Origin: GCA-2726865 sp050053595
GTDB lineage: Archaea > Thermoproteota > Bathyarchaeia > TCS64
Length of the DNA stretch: 5,809 nucleotides
Direction: 5' to 3'
Assembly: GCA_050053595.1 (NCBI GenBank)
Contig: JASFTK010000097.1
Span: forward strand, 1 to 5,809
The notes beneath the pieces are model-generated. The model did not search any database, had not been told where the DNA came from, and worked only from the letters and a program-made list of their open reading frames with translations. The stretch's first letter is position 1. The number at the start of each line of letters is the position of its first letter. The position numbers and the translations under genes are program-made. Below are positions 1 through 5,350 of the stretch, one piece after another.

Positions 1-1
1 T

Positions 2-682
2 CTCATCCCGGATTTCCCTATGCCCTACACTATATGTATTGACTCCCTCAGGATCCCCCGACAGTACAGTGACCGCGTCAGGATGGTGGGATTCCTCTTG
101 GAGAAGAAGCCTGAGGAGGTCGAGGGGGCCGAGAGATTAAGAGAGGCCCTGGGAGCCGACCAGACAGAAACATTGATCTACGCAGCACTCAGCGGCCCGC
201 GTCAGGAGAGGGAGCCTTTGATACAGATGCTGGAGCCTATCTTCAGGGGGTTCCCGGAGGGCTACCGTGTGGTGATGTCCATGGGGGACCCGGAGGGGGG
301 TTCTGAGCCGACAACTTCCGGGAGCCTCACCAAGGTCCCGTGGGTGGAGGACAGGTATCAGTATCTGGAGGCGTCGGACATCGTCGTCTGCAGGGGGGGT
401 CACAACACTATAATGCAGTCAATCTGCTACCGTAAGCCCTCCATCATCATACCTACCCCCAACCACACTGAGCAGTACGCCAACTCTAGGAGGGCTAGTG
501 AGCTGGGCCTAGCAGTAGCCCTCCATCAGGAGGAGGTGAACCGGGAACGATTATTAACGCTCATTAATGAGCTATCCGTCGACGAGGGGTGCCACGAGAG
601 ACTCGCTGAGGTCGCTTCGAAGGGTCTGACCGATGGTGTAGAGAACACTGTCGAAGCCATCTCCGGGCTGATGCAGGGTTAA
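2..682 (+). CDS. MurG-like glycosyltransferase (GT28 C-terminal domain), 5' end missing
   Basis: The reading frame is open from the left edge. The codons before the ATG at 20 read L-I-P-D-F-P and continue smoothly into MPYTICIDSLRIPR, so I treat the gene as cut by the window rather than starting at that ATG. What remains is the C-terminal nucleotide-sugar-binding half of a GT-B glycosyltransferase of the MurG/UDP-GlcNAc transferase type. Counting from the ATG at 20, a strand-plus-loop TLIYAALSGP (51-60) opens the Rossmann-like half. CRGGHNT (124-130) followed by KPSIIIPTPNHTEQYANS (139-156) is the donor-binding signature corresponding to the Gly-Gly-x-x-T and P-x-P-x-x-x-x-Q-x-x-N patterns of family 28. 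Archaeal members are thought to transfer a sugar to a lipid or protein acceptor at the inner face of the membrane; the acceptor here cannot be told. The full protein would usually be about 350-400 residues. The product class is firm, the substrate unknown. Confidence 0.88.
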   Translation, partial: LIPDFPMPYTICIDSLRIPRQYSDRVRMVGFLLEKKPEEVEGAERLREALGADQTETLIYAALSGPRQEREPLIQMLEPIFRGFPEGYRVVMSMGDPEGGSEPTTSGSLTKVPWVEDRYQYLEASDIVVCRGGHNTIMQSICYRKPSIIIPTPNHTEQYANSRRASELGLAVALHQEEVNRERLLTLINELSVDEGCHERLAEVASKGLTDGVENTVEAISGLMQG

Positions 683-689
683 AGGCTCA

Positions 690-698
690 TTTTATTAT
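690..698 (+). promoter_or_regulatory. TATA-like box ahead of the AhpD-family gene
   Basis: TTTTATTAT lies just after the glycosyltransferase stop. Its centre (694) puts a predicted transcription start near 720. That is downstream of the ATG at 713 but about 20 bases before the ATG at 740, and so supports the shorter gene start. No mapping data; a motif-level call only. Confidence 0.35.
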
Positions 699-739
699 GT
701 AATGGGACATCCATGGATATCATCAATGAGGAATCTTGT

Positions 740-1057
740 ATGGTAGAACACTACTACGCGAAGAAACGGGATCCGACCGTCAACGGTTATTTCGACCCTG
801 AGGCGATGGAGGCCTTCGCCGACTGGAATGACTGGGTTTTCGCCCCTGGGAGGCTTGGCAGGAAGACGAAGGAATTGGTGGCTGTAGCATGCACCTACAT
901 CACACGCTGCCCCTACTGCATCGAGGGGCACGCCAAGGCCGCGCTGGAGGCAGGTGCGACAAAGGAGGAGATCGCCGAGGTCATCCAGATCGCAGCCTCG
1001 CTGAACGCAGGCTCATCGATAGCCCACAGGAATTTTGCCCTCGACATCGATGGGTGA
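740..1057 (+). CDS. AhpD-like / carboxymuconolactone decarboxylase family protein
   Basis: Small single-domain member of the CMD/AhpD family, about 105 aa, a usual length. The core ELVAVACTYITRCPYCIEGH contains E-x11-C-x2-C-x3-H (E45, C57, C60, H64 from this start). In AhpD this is the proton-relay and redox-active CxxC set that reduces peroxides with help from a lipoyl or thiol partner. The following helix, ALEAGATKEEIAEVIQIAA, is also typical. I infer a cytosolic thiol peroxidase or reductase role; many archaeal paralogues have no assigned substrate and no redox partner is next door. I chose the ATG at 740 because TGAGGA (727-732) sits seven bases before it and the TATA-like box fits. The alternative ATG at 713 adds nine residues (MDIINEESC) and has only a weak GGGA ahead of it. 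It faces the next gene tail to tail with a 31-base gap. Confidence 0.9.
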   Translation: MVEHYYAKKRDPTVNGYFDPEAMEAFADWNDWVFAPGRLGRKTKELVAVACTYITRCPYCIEGHAKAALEAGATKEEIAEVIQIAASLNAGSSIAHRNFALDIDG

Positions 1058-1088
1058 TGCAAGGACCCAATTCAACTTTGATAACCGT

Positions 1089-1892
1089 CTATTGCGTTAG
1101 CTCGAATGCTCCCCCTCCGTCGGGATAGTAGGATAATGTCGAATCGTGGCGGGGATCGGGGCCTACGAGGTCCATCGAGTATCGGACGGCTTCTCTCAGA
1201 CACATCCCTCCATCAACAAGGCCCCTGAACATCGCCAAGGTGGCCTCATCGGTATGCCCCAACGAGACCGGACCGTCCCAGCTCACGTATGCTGATGCTC
1301 CTACCTCCTCGAAAGCTCTCGCCAGGTCATGGTAACTGAGACCGTCGCAGCCCATCACGACGACTAGGGAGCCGTCGAACCGGTCCTCCAGATAGTGGAG
1401 GACGAAGTCGCATCCCACAGCGAAGAGATAGTCAGAGCCCTGGGAGGGTCTTGCAGGGTGGACCTCTTCAGACAGTTGTTCGAGGACGTATCTACCTTGG
1501 CGGTACCTCTCCCCGGTGAAGAACCAGACCTTGCCGTGGTATATGGTGCTGTGGACTCTGAAGATAACTATCCTGTAACCTCCCGATATCCTCTTGATCC
1601 CCGCAACAGAGACCTCCTCGCCCTTCAACACGTCTACTTCAAAGCCTGCGGACTCGAACAGCTCGACGCATTGAGAGGTGAAGACCTCTCCAGGTAATGG
1701 ATCCAGTATGGCGATCCTGTTCCCTTCCTCCCCCCTGTGATCCCATGGAGCGATAACAGTTGTGTAAACGACGATGAACACGATGGCCGATACAAGTATA
1801 AGGAGATGCTTCTTGGTAGGCTTCACAGTATTCAGAGGCACCGGTAGAACCCGCAGACTCACTCTTTTTAGAGGATTAAAATCGTTAGTCAC
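1089..1892 (-). CDS. Membrane-anchored caspase/CHAT-like (clan CD fold) protein
   Basis: 267 residues from a GTG. A basic N-terminus (R10, R14, K24, K27, K28) is followed by one hydrophobic helix at about 29-48. By the positive-inside rule, the roughly 215-residue domain lies outside the cytoplasm. The domain alternates strands and helices: RIAILDPL (59-66), a helix to 83, EVDVLKG (85-91), then RIVIFRVHST (107-116) with H114. After an insert comes SLVVVMGCDGL (175-185) with C182, then DLARAFEEVGASAYVSWDGP (189-208), HTDEATLAMFRGLVDGG (213-229) and a final helix. This order matches CHAT and caspase-like proteases: a strand ending in the catalytic His, a hydrophobic strand ending in the catalytic Cys, then an ARAF-x-x-x-GA segment and a D-E-A-T helix. 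It resembles a conserved archaeal family usually left as hypothetical. Peptidase activity is inferred. GTG codons at 1841 and 1826 are other possible starts; no clear Shine-Dalgarno decides between them. Confidence 0.85.
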   Translation of the reverse strand: MTNDFNPLKRVSLRVLPVPLNTVKPTKKHLLILVSAIVFIVVYTTVIAPWDHRGEEGNRIAILDPLPGEVFTSQCVELFESAGFEVDVLKGEEVSVAGIKRISGGYRIVIFRVHSTIYHGKVWFFTGERYRQGRYVLEQLSEEVHPARPSQGSDYLFAVGCDFVLHYLEDRFDGSLVVVMGCDGLSYHDLARAFEEVGASAYVSWDGPVSLGHTDEATLAMFRGLVDGGMCLREAVRYSMDLVGPDPRHDSTLSYYPDGGGAFELTQ

Positions 1893-2051
1893 GGACTAGA
1901 TTTCTCAGGGGGTTACTGAGTCATATCAAGGTGGGTTTTCAATATTCTTGGGGTCAGGTTTCGATATATCCATAGTTGTACCTATTAAGTTTACAATCAT
2001 AGTAACAGTAATTTAAGACTGAGAGTTTGGCAATTACAGTTTGAACAGACA
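1893..2051. promoter_or_regulatory. Divergent promoter region
   Basis: These 159 bases separate the two outward-facing genes and must hold both promoters. On the minus strand an AATATT core at about 1939-1944 would place a start near 1917, some 25 bases before the GTG. A second AT tract (TTAAAAT, 1876-1882), inside the predicted coding region, would suit a shorter minus-strand product. The plus-strand box is listed separately. Nothing else recognisable is seen. Confidence 0.45.
2010..2018 (+). promoter_or_regulatory. TATA-like box of the surface toroid protein gene
   Basis: AATTTAAGA is centred at about 2014, which predicts a transcription start near 2040, 12 bases before the ATG at 2052. 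The mRNA would have a very short leader without a Shine-Dalgarno sequence, which fits the lack of one upstream of this gene. Confidence 0.4.
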
Positions 2052-3404
2052 ATGCAAAGAAGGATAGTAGCTGCTGTTTTACTAGCGTTACTGTTGTTCC
2101 CTACTTTTCTGCCCACTGCGACTGCTGCTACGGAGCAGGAGATAGAAGAATCGATTGAGCGCGGCCTCGAATGGCTGACAGCTCAGCAGAACCCAGACGG
2201 GAGCTGGGGGACAGCCCCTGGATATATGACCGCTATCACTGGATTCGCCCTCATCAAGCTTCAGATGCGCGCCTATGAGTTGGGTTATGACTCGCCCTTT
2301 GACCCAGCTTATGAGTACTCTGGTAATGTCACTGAGGGATGGGTGTTCATCTTCAATGTCACCGACGTCCCAACATATGTGTCGAAACAGAACATCAGCC
2401 TCCAGACTCATGATGGGATTGACGACGATCCAGACTTTAACGGCAATGGCTTCGGAGTCTATTTCCACGGCACCATCACCGCATACTCCGTCTATACTAC
2501 GGGCATCTGTCTGATGGCCCTTGAGGCCAGCGGCACGCCCGGCAGGATGAACGATGGGGGTATTGACTTCGACGGCGACGGTACCCCCGACACCTTTAAA
2601 GAGATAGCCCAGGACACCGCCGAATGGCTCGCGTTTGCTCAGGGTGACTCAGGCAACGATGAGGGGGGCTGGGGCTACGCGGATCACGATAACCAGACCT
2701 TGAACGTATCAACCGACAACTCTAACGGAGGGTACGCAGTACTCGGGTTAGCTGCCGCTGAGGCATTCGACTGCACCGTCCCCGGATGGGTGAAGAACGA
2801 GCTAGATACCTGGATCGGGACTATTCAGGACCCCGTGAATGGAGACACAAACGACGGGGGCTCCTATTATAACCCAGACTGGCTGCCCGGGAACCCCTGG
2901 TGTAACGAACTCAAAGCAGGTAATCTCATCTTCCAGATGACCTTCCACGGGGACAATCCATCCACACCCAGGTTCCAAGACGCTCTGGACTATATCGCAA
3001 GGCACTGGAGGGATCAGAACAACGACCCTGGCTGGGGCTACAACCAGACCCCCGCCCACTACCAGGCGATGTTCTGCCTCATGAAGGGCTTTGAGTACAG
3101 CGAGATTGAGTTAATCGACCTCAACGGTGACAACGTCCCCGAGCACGACTGGTACGAAGAGTTCGCAGAAGTCATAGTTGTACAGCAGAACCCTGACGGC
3201 TCTTGGCCTCCCAGCGACTGGGGTAACGACCTACTCAACACGTTGTGGGCTCTCCTGACCTTGGAGAAGATAACCCCTCCCCCGCCGCCCCCAGTTGGAG
3301 GGACCGTCTACCCCATCGACAAGAAACCGCTCTATGCGATGGTTGGTTTACCGGCGATCCTGGCGGTGGCCCTGTTCGCTTGGGTCCTGGTGAAGAGAAC
3401 CTAA
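2052..3404 (+). CDS. Exported, membrane-anchored protein with prenyltransferase/squalene-cyclase-type repeats
   Basis: 450 residues. A Sec-type signal peptide (MQRR, hydrophobic 5-20, likely cut after A25 in T-A-T-A) is followed by an alpha/alpha-toroid region. QW motifs (Q-x-x-x-x-G-x-W) are at QQNPDGSW 45-52 and 378-385, each preceded by a helix (GLEWLTA; FAEVIVV). Related Gly-Trp turns are at GGWGY (205-209) and PGWGY (326-330), each after a helix such as TAEWLAFAQ or ALDYIARHW. The fold is known from terpene cyclases, prenyltransferase beta subunits and complement C3. Here it is extracellular and no DxDD-type cyclase motif was seen, so a binding or structural role is likelier. Odd inserts are DFDGDGTPDTFKE (172-184), which looks like a calcium loop, and DLNGDN (356-361). 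Sequons N92, N102, N114, N214, N218 and N331 suggest glycosylation. A proline run (409-414) leads to a C-terminal helix (about 427-447) ending KRT, a membrane anchor. Confidence 0.88.
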   Translation: MQRRIVAAVLLALLLFPTFLPTATAATEQEIEESIERGLEWLTAQQNPDGSWGTAPGYMTAITGFALIKLQMRAYELGYDSPFDPAYEYSGNVTEGWVFIFNVTDVPTYVSKQNISLQTHDGIDDDPDFNGNGFGVYFHGTITAYSVYTTGICLMALEASGTPGRMNDGGIDFDGDGTPDTFKEIAQDTAEWLAFAQGDSGNDEGGWGYADHDNQTLNVSTDNSNGGYAVLGLAAAEAFDCTVPGWVKNELDTWIGTIQDPVNGDTNDGGSYYNPDWLPGNPWCNELKAGNLIFQMTFHGDNPSTPRFQDALDYIARHWRDQNNDPGWGYNQTPAHYQAMFCLMKGFEYSEIELIDLNGDNVPEHDWYEEFAEVIVVQQNPDGSWPPSDWGNDLLNTLWALLTLEKITPPPPPPVGGTVYPIDKKPLYAMVGLPAILAVALFAWVLVKRT

Positions 3405-3411
3405 ACCCCCA

Positions 3412-3418
3412 TTTTTTT
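3412..3418 (+). terminator. Poly-T terminator after the surface protein gene
   Basis: Seven consecutive T residues eight bases after the TAA, with no strong hairpin before them. Archaeal RNA polymerase can terminate on such tracts alone. Confidence 0.5.
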
Positions 3419-3821
3419 CATACATTAGATCACATGCAGAGCGTATGAGAGACTATCTAATTGATCAGGAGGAATGAATGCCTCTCTCGTTGTAATGTGG
3501 AAGGGACAACCAGTGGAGGCCGTCAGGCTTTCACTCTCAAATGAATAAGGGTGGAAGAGCAAAGACACAGTTCAAAATTACATATGATTCACCATCAAGA
3601 GGTCGAACAAGAAATCCAGGAAGGAAATCCCTACTAACAGGAAGAAGAGGAACAGGATACAGGCGACAAATTGGATGAGGTCCTCAAGACATTACATGGC
3701 TTGTCACCCGAAACCCATTGAAATATACTAGAGATGGTGAAGGGACCACCGTAAACAGGAATATGACACAGACCTGCGTGGACAAGTTCAATAGGAAGGT
3801 AGTATAAAGACCGATTCATCA
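3419..3821. other. Gene-poor spacer with a broken reading frame
   Basis: I see no intact gene here. The plus strand is strikingly purine-rich (many GGA, AGA and GAA triplets) from about 3500 to 3680. One plus-strand frame stays open from 3496 to a TAA at 3805-3807, apart from a single TGA at 3676-3678. From the ATG at 3541 it gives 45 mostly basic residues (MNKGGRAKTQFKITYDSPSR at the start) before the TGA, and a 42-codon continuation ending NMTQTCVDKFNRKVV after it. A second plus-strand frame is Glu-rich but has several stops. I recognise no family in either. A strong AGGAGG at 3467-3472 sits in front of two ATGs (3474 and 3478) that open only 24- and 5-codon frames. It may be a decayed gene, an RNA gene or plain spacer. 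Confidence 0.3.
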
Positions 3822-3840
3822 AAAATTATTTAATAATTTT
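3822..3840. repeat. Perfect AT-rich inverted repeat overlapping the peptide gene's TATA box
   Basis: AAAATTATT, a single T, then AATAATTTT: nine perfect base pairs of dyad symmetry. The middle (TTATTTAATAA) also reads as a TATA box. Its centre at 3831 puts a transcription start near 3857, leaving about 29 bases of leader that contains the Shine-Dalgarno of the peptide gene. A protein bound to the dyad would block TBP. The half-site ATTATT/AATAAT recurs at the regulator's start codon. Confidence 0.6.
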
Positions 3841-3868
3841 GTCGTTGTGTTAGTTTTGCTCTTTGAGT

Positions 3869-3876
3869 AGGAGGTG
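3869..3876 (+). promoter_or_regulatory. Perfect Shine-Dalgarno that fixes the peptide start
   Basis: AGGAGGTG is a full match to the archaeal 16S rRNA 3' end (CACCTCC core) and lies nine bases before the ATG at 3886. The in-frame GTG at 3874 lies inside this sequence, so it is not the start. This is the strongest ribosome-binding site in the window and suggests heavy translation of the peptide. Confidence 0.75.
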
Positions 3877-3885
3877 AAACGTTAT

Positions 3886-4074
3886 ATGAAGTGGAAGACT
3901 GCCGCCTTCTTTGTCTTACTGATATTCACGGTAAGCGCCTTTGTCATTACCTCGACTGTGCCCGTGTTTGCTGGTGAAGACCCAGAAATAGACACTTACA
4001 CAGTCGACTTCGGTGGAGACTCAGTTCAGCCATTAGGCGACCCTGTACCTGGAGGAGGCCCAGGCGGCGACTAG
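3886..4074 (+). CDS. Small exported acidic Gly/Pro-rich peptide
   Basis: 62 residues from the ATG at 3886. Residues 1-29 form a clear signal peptide: MKWK, a hydrophobic core from about 6 to 21, and V-F-A just before a likely cut after A29. The predicted mature form is 33 residues, beginning GEDPEIDTYTVDFGGDS and ending in a Gly/Pro tail, PVPGGGPGGD. It has eight acidic residues and no Lys, Arg, His, Cys or Trp, so it should be unstructured or metal-binding and is not a disulfide or typical cationic antimicrobial peptide. I do not recognise a family. It has its own promoter and a perfect Shine-Dalgarno, and is followed 46 bases on by a transcription-factor gene in the same direction. Possible roles are a secreted signal, a surface-layer or matrix component, or the precursor of a shorter processed peptide; these are guesses. 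Confidence 0.72.
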   Translation: MKWKTAAFFVLLIFTVSAFVITSTVPVFAGEDPEIDTYTVDFGGDSVQPLGDPVPGGGPGGD

Positions 4075-4084
4075 AAATGATTGG

Positions 4085-4095
4085 AAAATTAAATA
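4085..4095 (+). promoter_or_regulatory. TATA-like box giving a leaderless regulator mRNA
   Basis: AAAATTAAATA has its core centre at about 4092, so transcription should start at roughly 4118-4121, at or next to the regulator's ATG. There is no Shine-Dalgarno in front of that ATG, which fits a leaderless transcript. Confidence 0.5.
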
Positions 4096-4103
4096 CCACC
4101 CTT

Positions 4104-4124
4104 CCATTATTTTTTTAATAATGG
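4104..4124. repeat. Perfect inverted repeat across the regulator's start codon
   Basis: CCATTATT and AATAATGG flank five T residues, giving an eight-base perfect dyad whose right arm contains the ATG at 4121-4123. Together with T4110 and T4111 the T run is seven long (4110-4116) and could also terminate the peptide transcript. The site spans the predicted transcription start, a usual place for a repressor to bind. Confidence 0.6.
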
Positions 4125-5275
4125 CTCAACAGAACACAGATCCACTTGACATCCAAATCCGAGACGCATTATCGACTTGGAAGAAAATCGATGAGATCGA
4201 TGTCAAGATCCTAGAAGGTCTCTCGTTGCTGGGACCTAGAAACCTAGCTCTGATCGCTGAACATCTTGAGATGCCCGCCACCTCACTACGTTACCGTGTC
4301 CGGCGTATGCTCTCAAAATCCATCTTATTTCTCCACCTAAACCCCTACCACACCAATATGGGCCTGAAGAAGGCTACAATATTTGTCGAAGCCATACCAG
4401 GCTTTGAAGATGTCCTACTTGATTGTTTGAGAGTCAACGACTTCTGGTTGTTCCTCTGCCGGATATACGGTCCGTATGAGGGGTGTGGAGGCATATGGAC
4501 CATCCCCAAAGAGAAAGCCGAGGATTTTGAGGACTTCCTCCAGAGTCTGGTTGACTTGGGGGTGGCTAGGTCTGTAGAGATCAACTGGTCAACATGTTTT
4601 GAGGGTATCCCAGTCCAGAGTCGATGGTTCAGCATCGAGGATGGGTCATGGACGTTCAACTGGGACGAATGGATGAAAGAAGTGGAGAGTATCGAGGGCG
4701 AACTACCATATACGCTGGTTGAACCGGATGACTGGCCCATAAATGTTGATTATGTGGATCTCCTCATCATCAAAGAACTCGAAAAGGACGGCAGGGCAAC
4801 TCTGACCGACATCTCGGAGGCAATTGAAATCCCTATGGAGAAAACGAAATATCATTTCCGAGAGCATGTCGCGAAGCGGGGGGTCATCGAGGGGTACCAG
4901 GTGGAGATCTTTCGCTTCCCCTTCCTTGTCTCTGAGTTCCTCTTCTTCAAGTTTGAGTTCGACTCATATGAAAAGATGGCTAAGTTTGCCCTTTCCCTGC
5001 ACGACAAGCCCTTCCCCACTTTCCTTGGCAAGGTGCTGGGCGAGAACTCTCTCATAACCCACATCTACCTTCCACGATTGGAGTTCAGGAAGTTCATAAA
5101 GGCACTCTCAACCCTCATCAGGAAAAACCTCCTGAAACGGTATCACTATGTCATCCAGGACATGTTCCAGCACTGGCGGCAGACTATACCTTATGATCAT
5201 TTCGAGGACGGAGGATGGAACTACGACAACGAGGAGCAACATGAATCACTAAGAAAAATATTGGAAAAGAGGTAA
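4121..5275 (+). CDS. Transcriptional regulator with two Lrp/AsnC-type HTH modules
   Basis: 384 residues that read as a tandem duplication. Module one has a helix-turn-helix at about 22-72: KIDEIDVKILEGL, then LALIAEHLEMPATSLRYRVRRML as the turn and recognition helix. A strand-rich part follows (about 82-170: KKATIFVEAIPG, FWLFLCRIYGPYEG) that may be a diverged sensor of the RAM sort. Module two has its helix-turn-helix at about 208-258 (NVDYVDLLIIKELEKDGRAT, then LTDISEAIEIPMEKTKYHFR) and another strand/helix part (272-345: FLFFKFEFDS, ITHIYLPRLEF). The tail (about 346-384) is charged. Ordinary Lrp proteins are about 150 residues with one such unit; double versions occur in archaeal lineages. 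It should bind DNA in the cytoplasm, perhaps as an internally two-fold unit suited to palindromes. Its start codon lies within an inverted repeat, so self-repression is likely. The ligand is unknown. Confidence 0.88.
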   Translation: MAQQNTDPLDIQIRDALSTWKKIDEIDVKILEGLSLLGPRNLALIAEHLEMPATSLRYRVRRMLSKSILFLHLNPYHTNMGLKKATIFVEAIPGFEDVLLDCLRVNDFWLFLCRIYGPYEGCGGIWTIPKEKAEDFEDFLQSLVDLGVARSVEINWSTCFEGIPVQSRWFSIEDGSWTFNWDEWMKEVESIEGELPYTLVEPDDWPINVDYVDLLIIKELEKDGRATLTDISEAIEIPMEKTKYHFREHVAKRGVIEGYQVEIFRFPFLVSEFLFFKFEFDSYEKMAKFALSLHDKPFPTFLGKVLGENSLITHIYLPRLEFRKFIKALSTLIRKNLLKRYHYVIQDMFQHWRQTIPYDHFEDGGWNYDNEEQHESLRKILEKR

Positions 5276-5293
5276 AATCATTATATGATTTTT
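5274..5293 (+). terminator. AT-rich hairpin with T tail at the end of the regulator gene
   Basis: AAAATCA, loop TTATA, TGATTTT plus one more T: a seven-base perfect stem that starts inside the TAA stop codon and ends in five T residues (5289-5293). The stem is weak, so the T run may do most of the work. In length and outer bases it resembles the inverted repeat at 3822-3840 (15 of 19 positions match), so it might be a third protein-binding site. Confidence 0.45.
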
Positions 5294-5310
5294 CAAGTGC
5301 ATCGTTAATC

Positions 5311-5350
5311 TAAACCATCTTAAACATATAGGTTAAACATAACAGTAAAC
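5311..5350 (+). repeat. Cluster of four TAAAC direct repeats
   Basis: TAAAC occurs at 5311, 5321, 5334 and 5346, spaced 10, 13 and 12 bases. Two copies are longer: TTAAACATA at 5320-5328 and 5333-5341. Spacing near one helical turn would let a regulator bind one face of the DNA. The sequence is AT-rich, so chance is not excluded. Confidence 0.35.

Noticed and set aside
137..403. Minus-strand open frame inside the glycosyltransferase gene
   Set aside because: It lies wholly opposite a well-supported conserved gene, its translation shows no recognisable domain, and it follows from the codon bias of the sense strand.
1395..1697. Plus-strand open frame of 100 codons opposite the clan CD-like gene
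   Set aside because: The minus-strand product has a membrane helix and a conserved His/Cys arrangement; the plus-strand translation has none and no ribosome-binding site.
2565..2605. Dockerin or EF-hand domain in the surface protein
   Set aside because: Only one complete calcium-type loop plus a partial one 180 residues away; the paired spacing of a dockerin is absent.
3474..3548. 24-codon frame after a strong AGGAGG
   Set aside because: The Shine-Dalgarno is only one base from this ATG, and the better-spaced ATG at 3478 yields five codons. Too short and unsupported to list as a gene.
3634..3822. Minus-strand open frame of 62 codons in the spacer
   Set aside because: No ribosome-binding site, a Ser/Cys run at the end that mirrors the purine-rich opposite strand, and no family resemblance.
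3874..3885. GTG at 3874 as the start of the small exported peptide
   Set aside because: This GTG is part of the perfect AGGAGGTG ribosome-binding site, which is correctly spaced for the ATG at 3886.
4345..4740. Minus-strand open frame of 131 codons inside the regulator gene
   Set aside because: Low-complexity, Ser-rich translation antisense to a clear HTH regulator; taken as a shadow frame.
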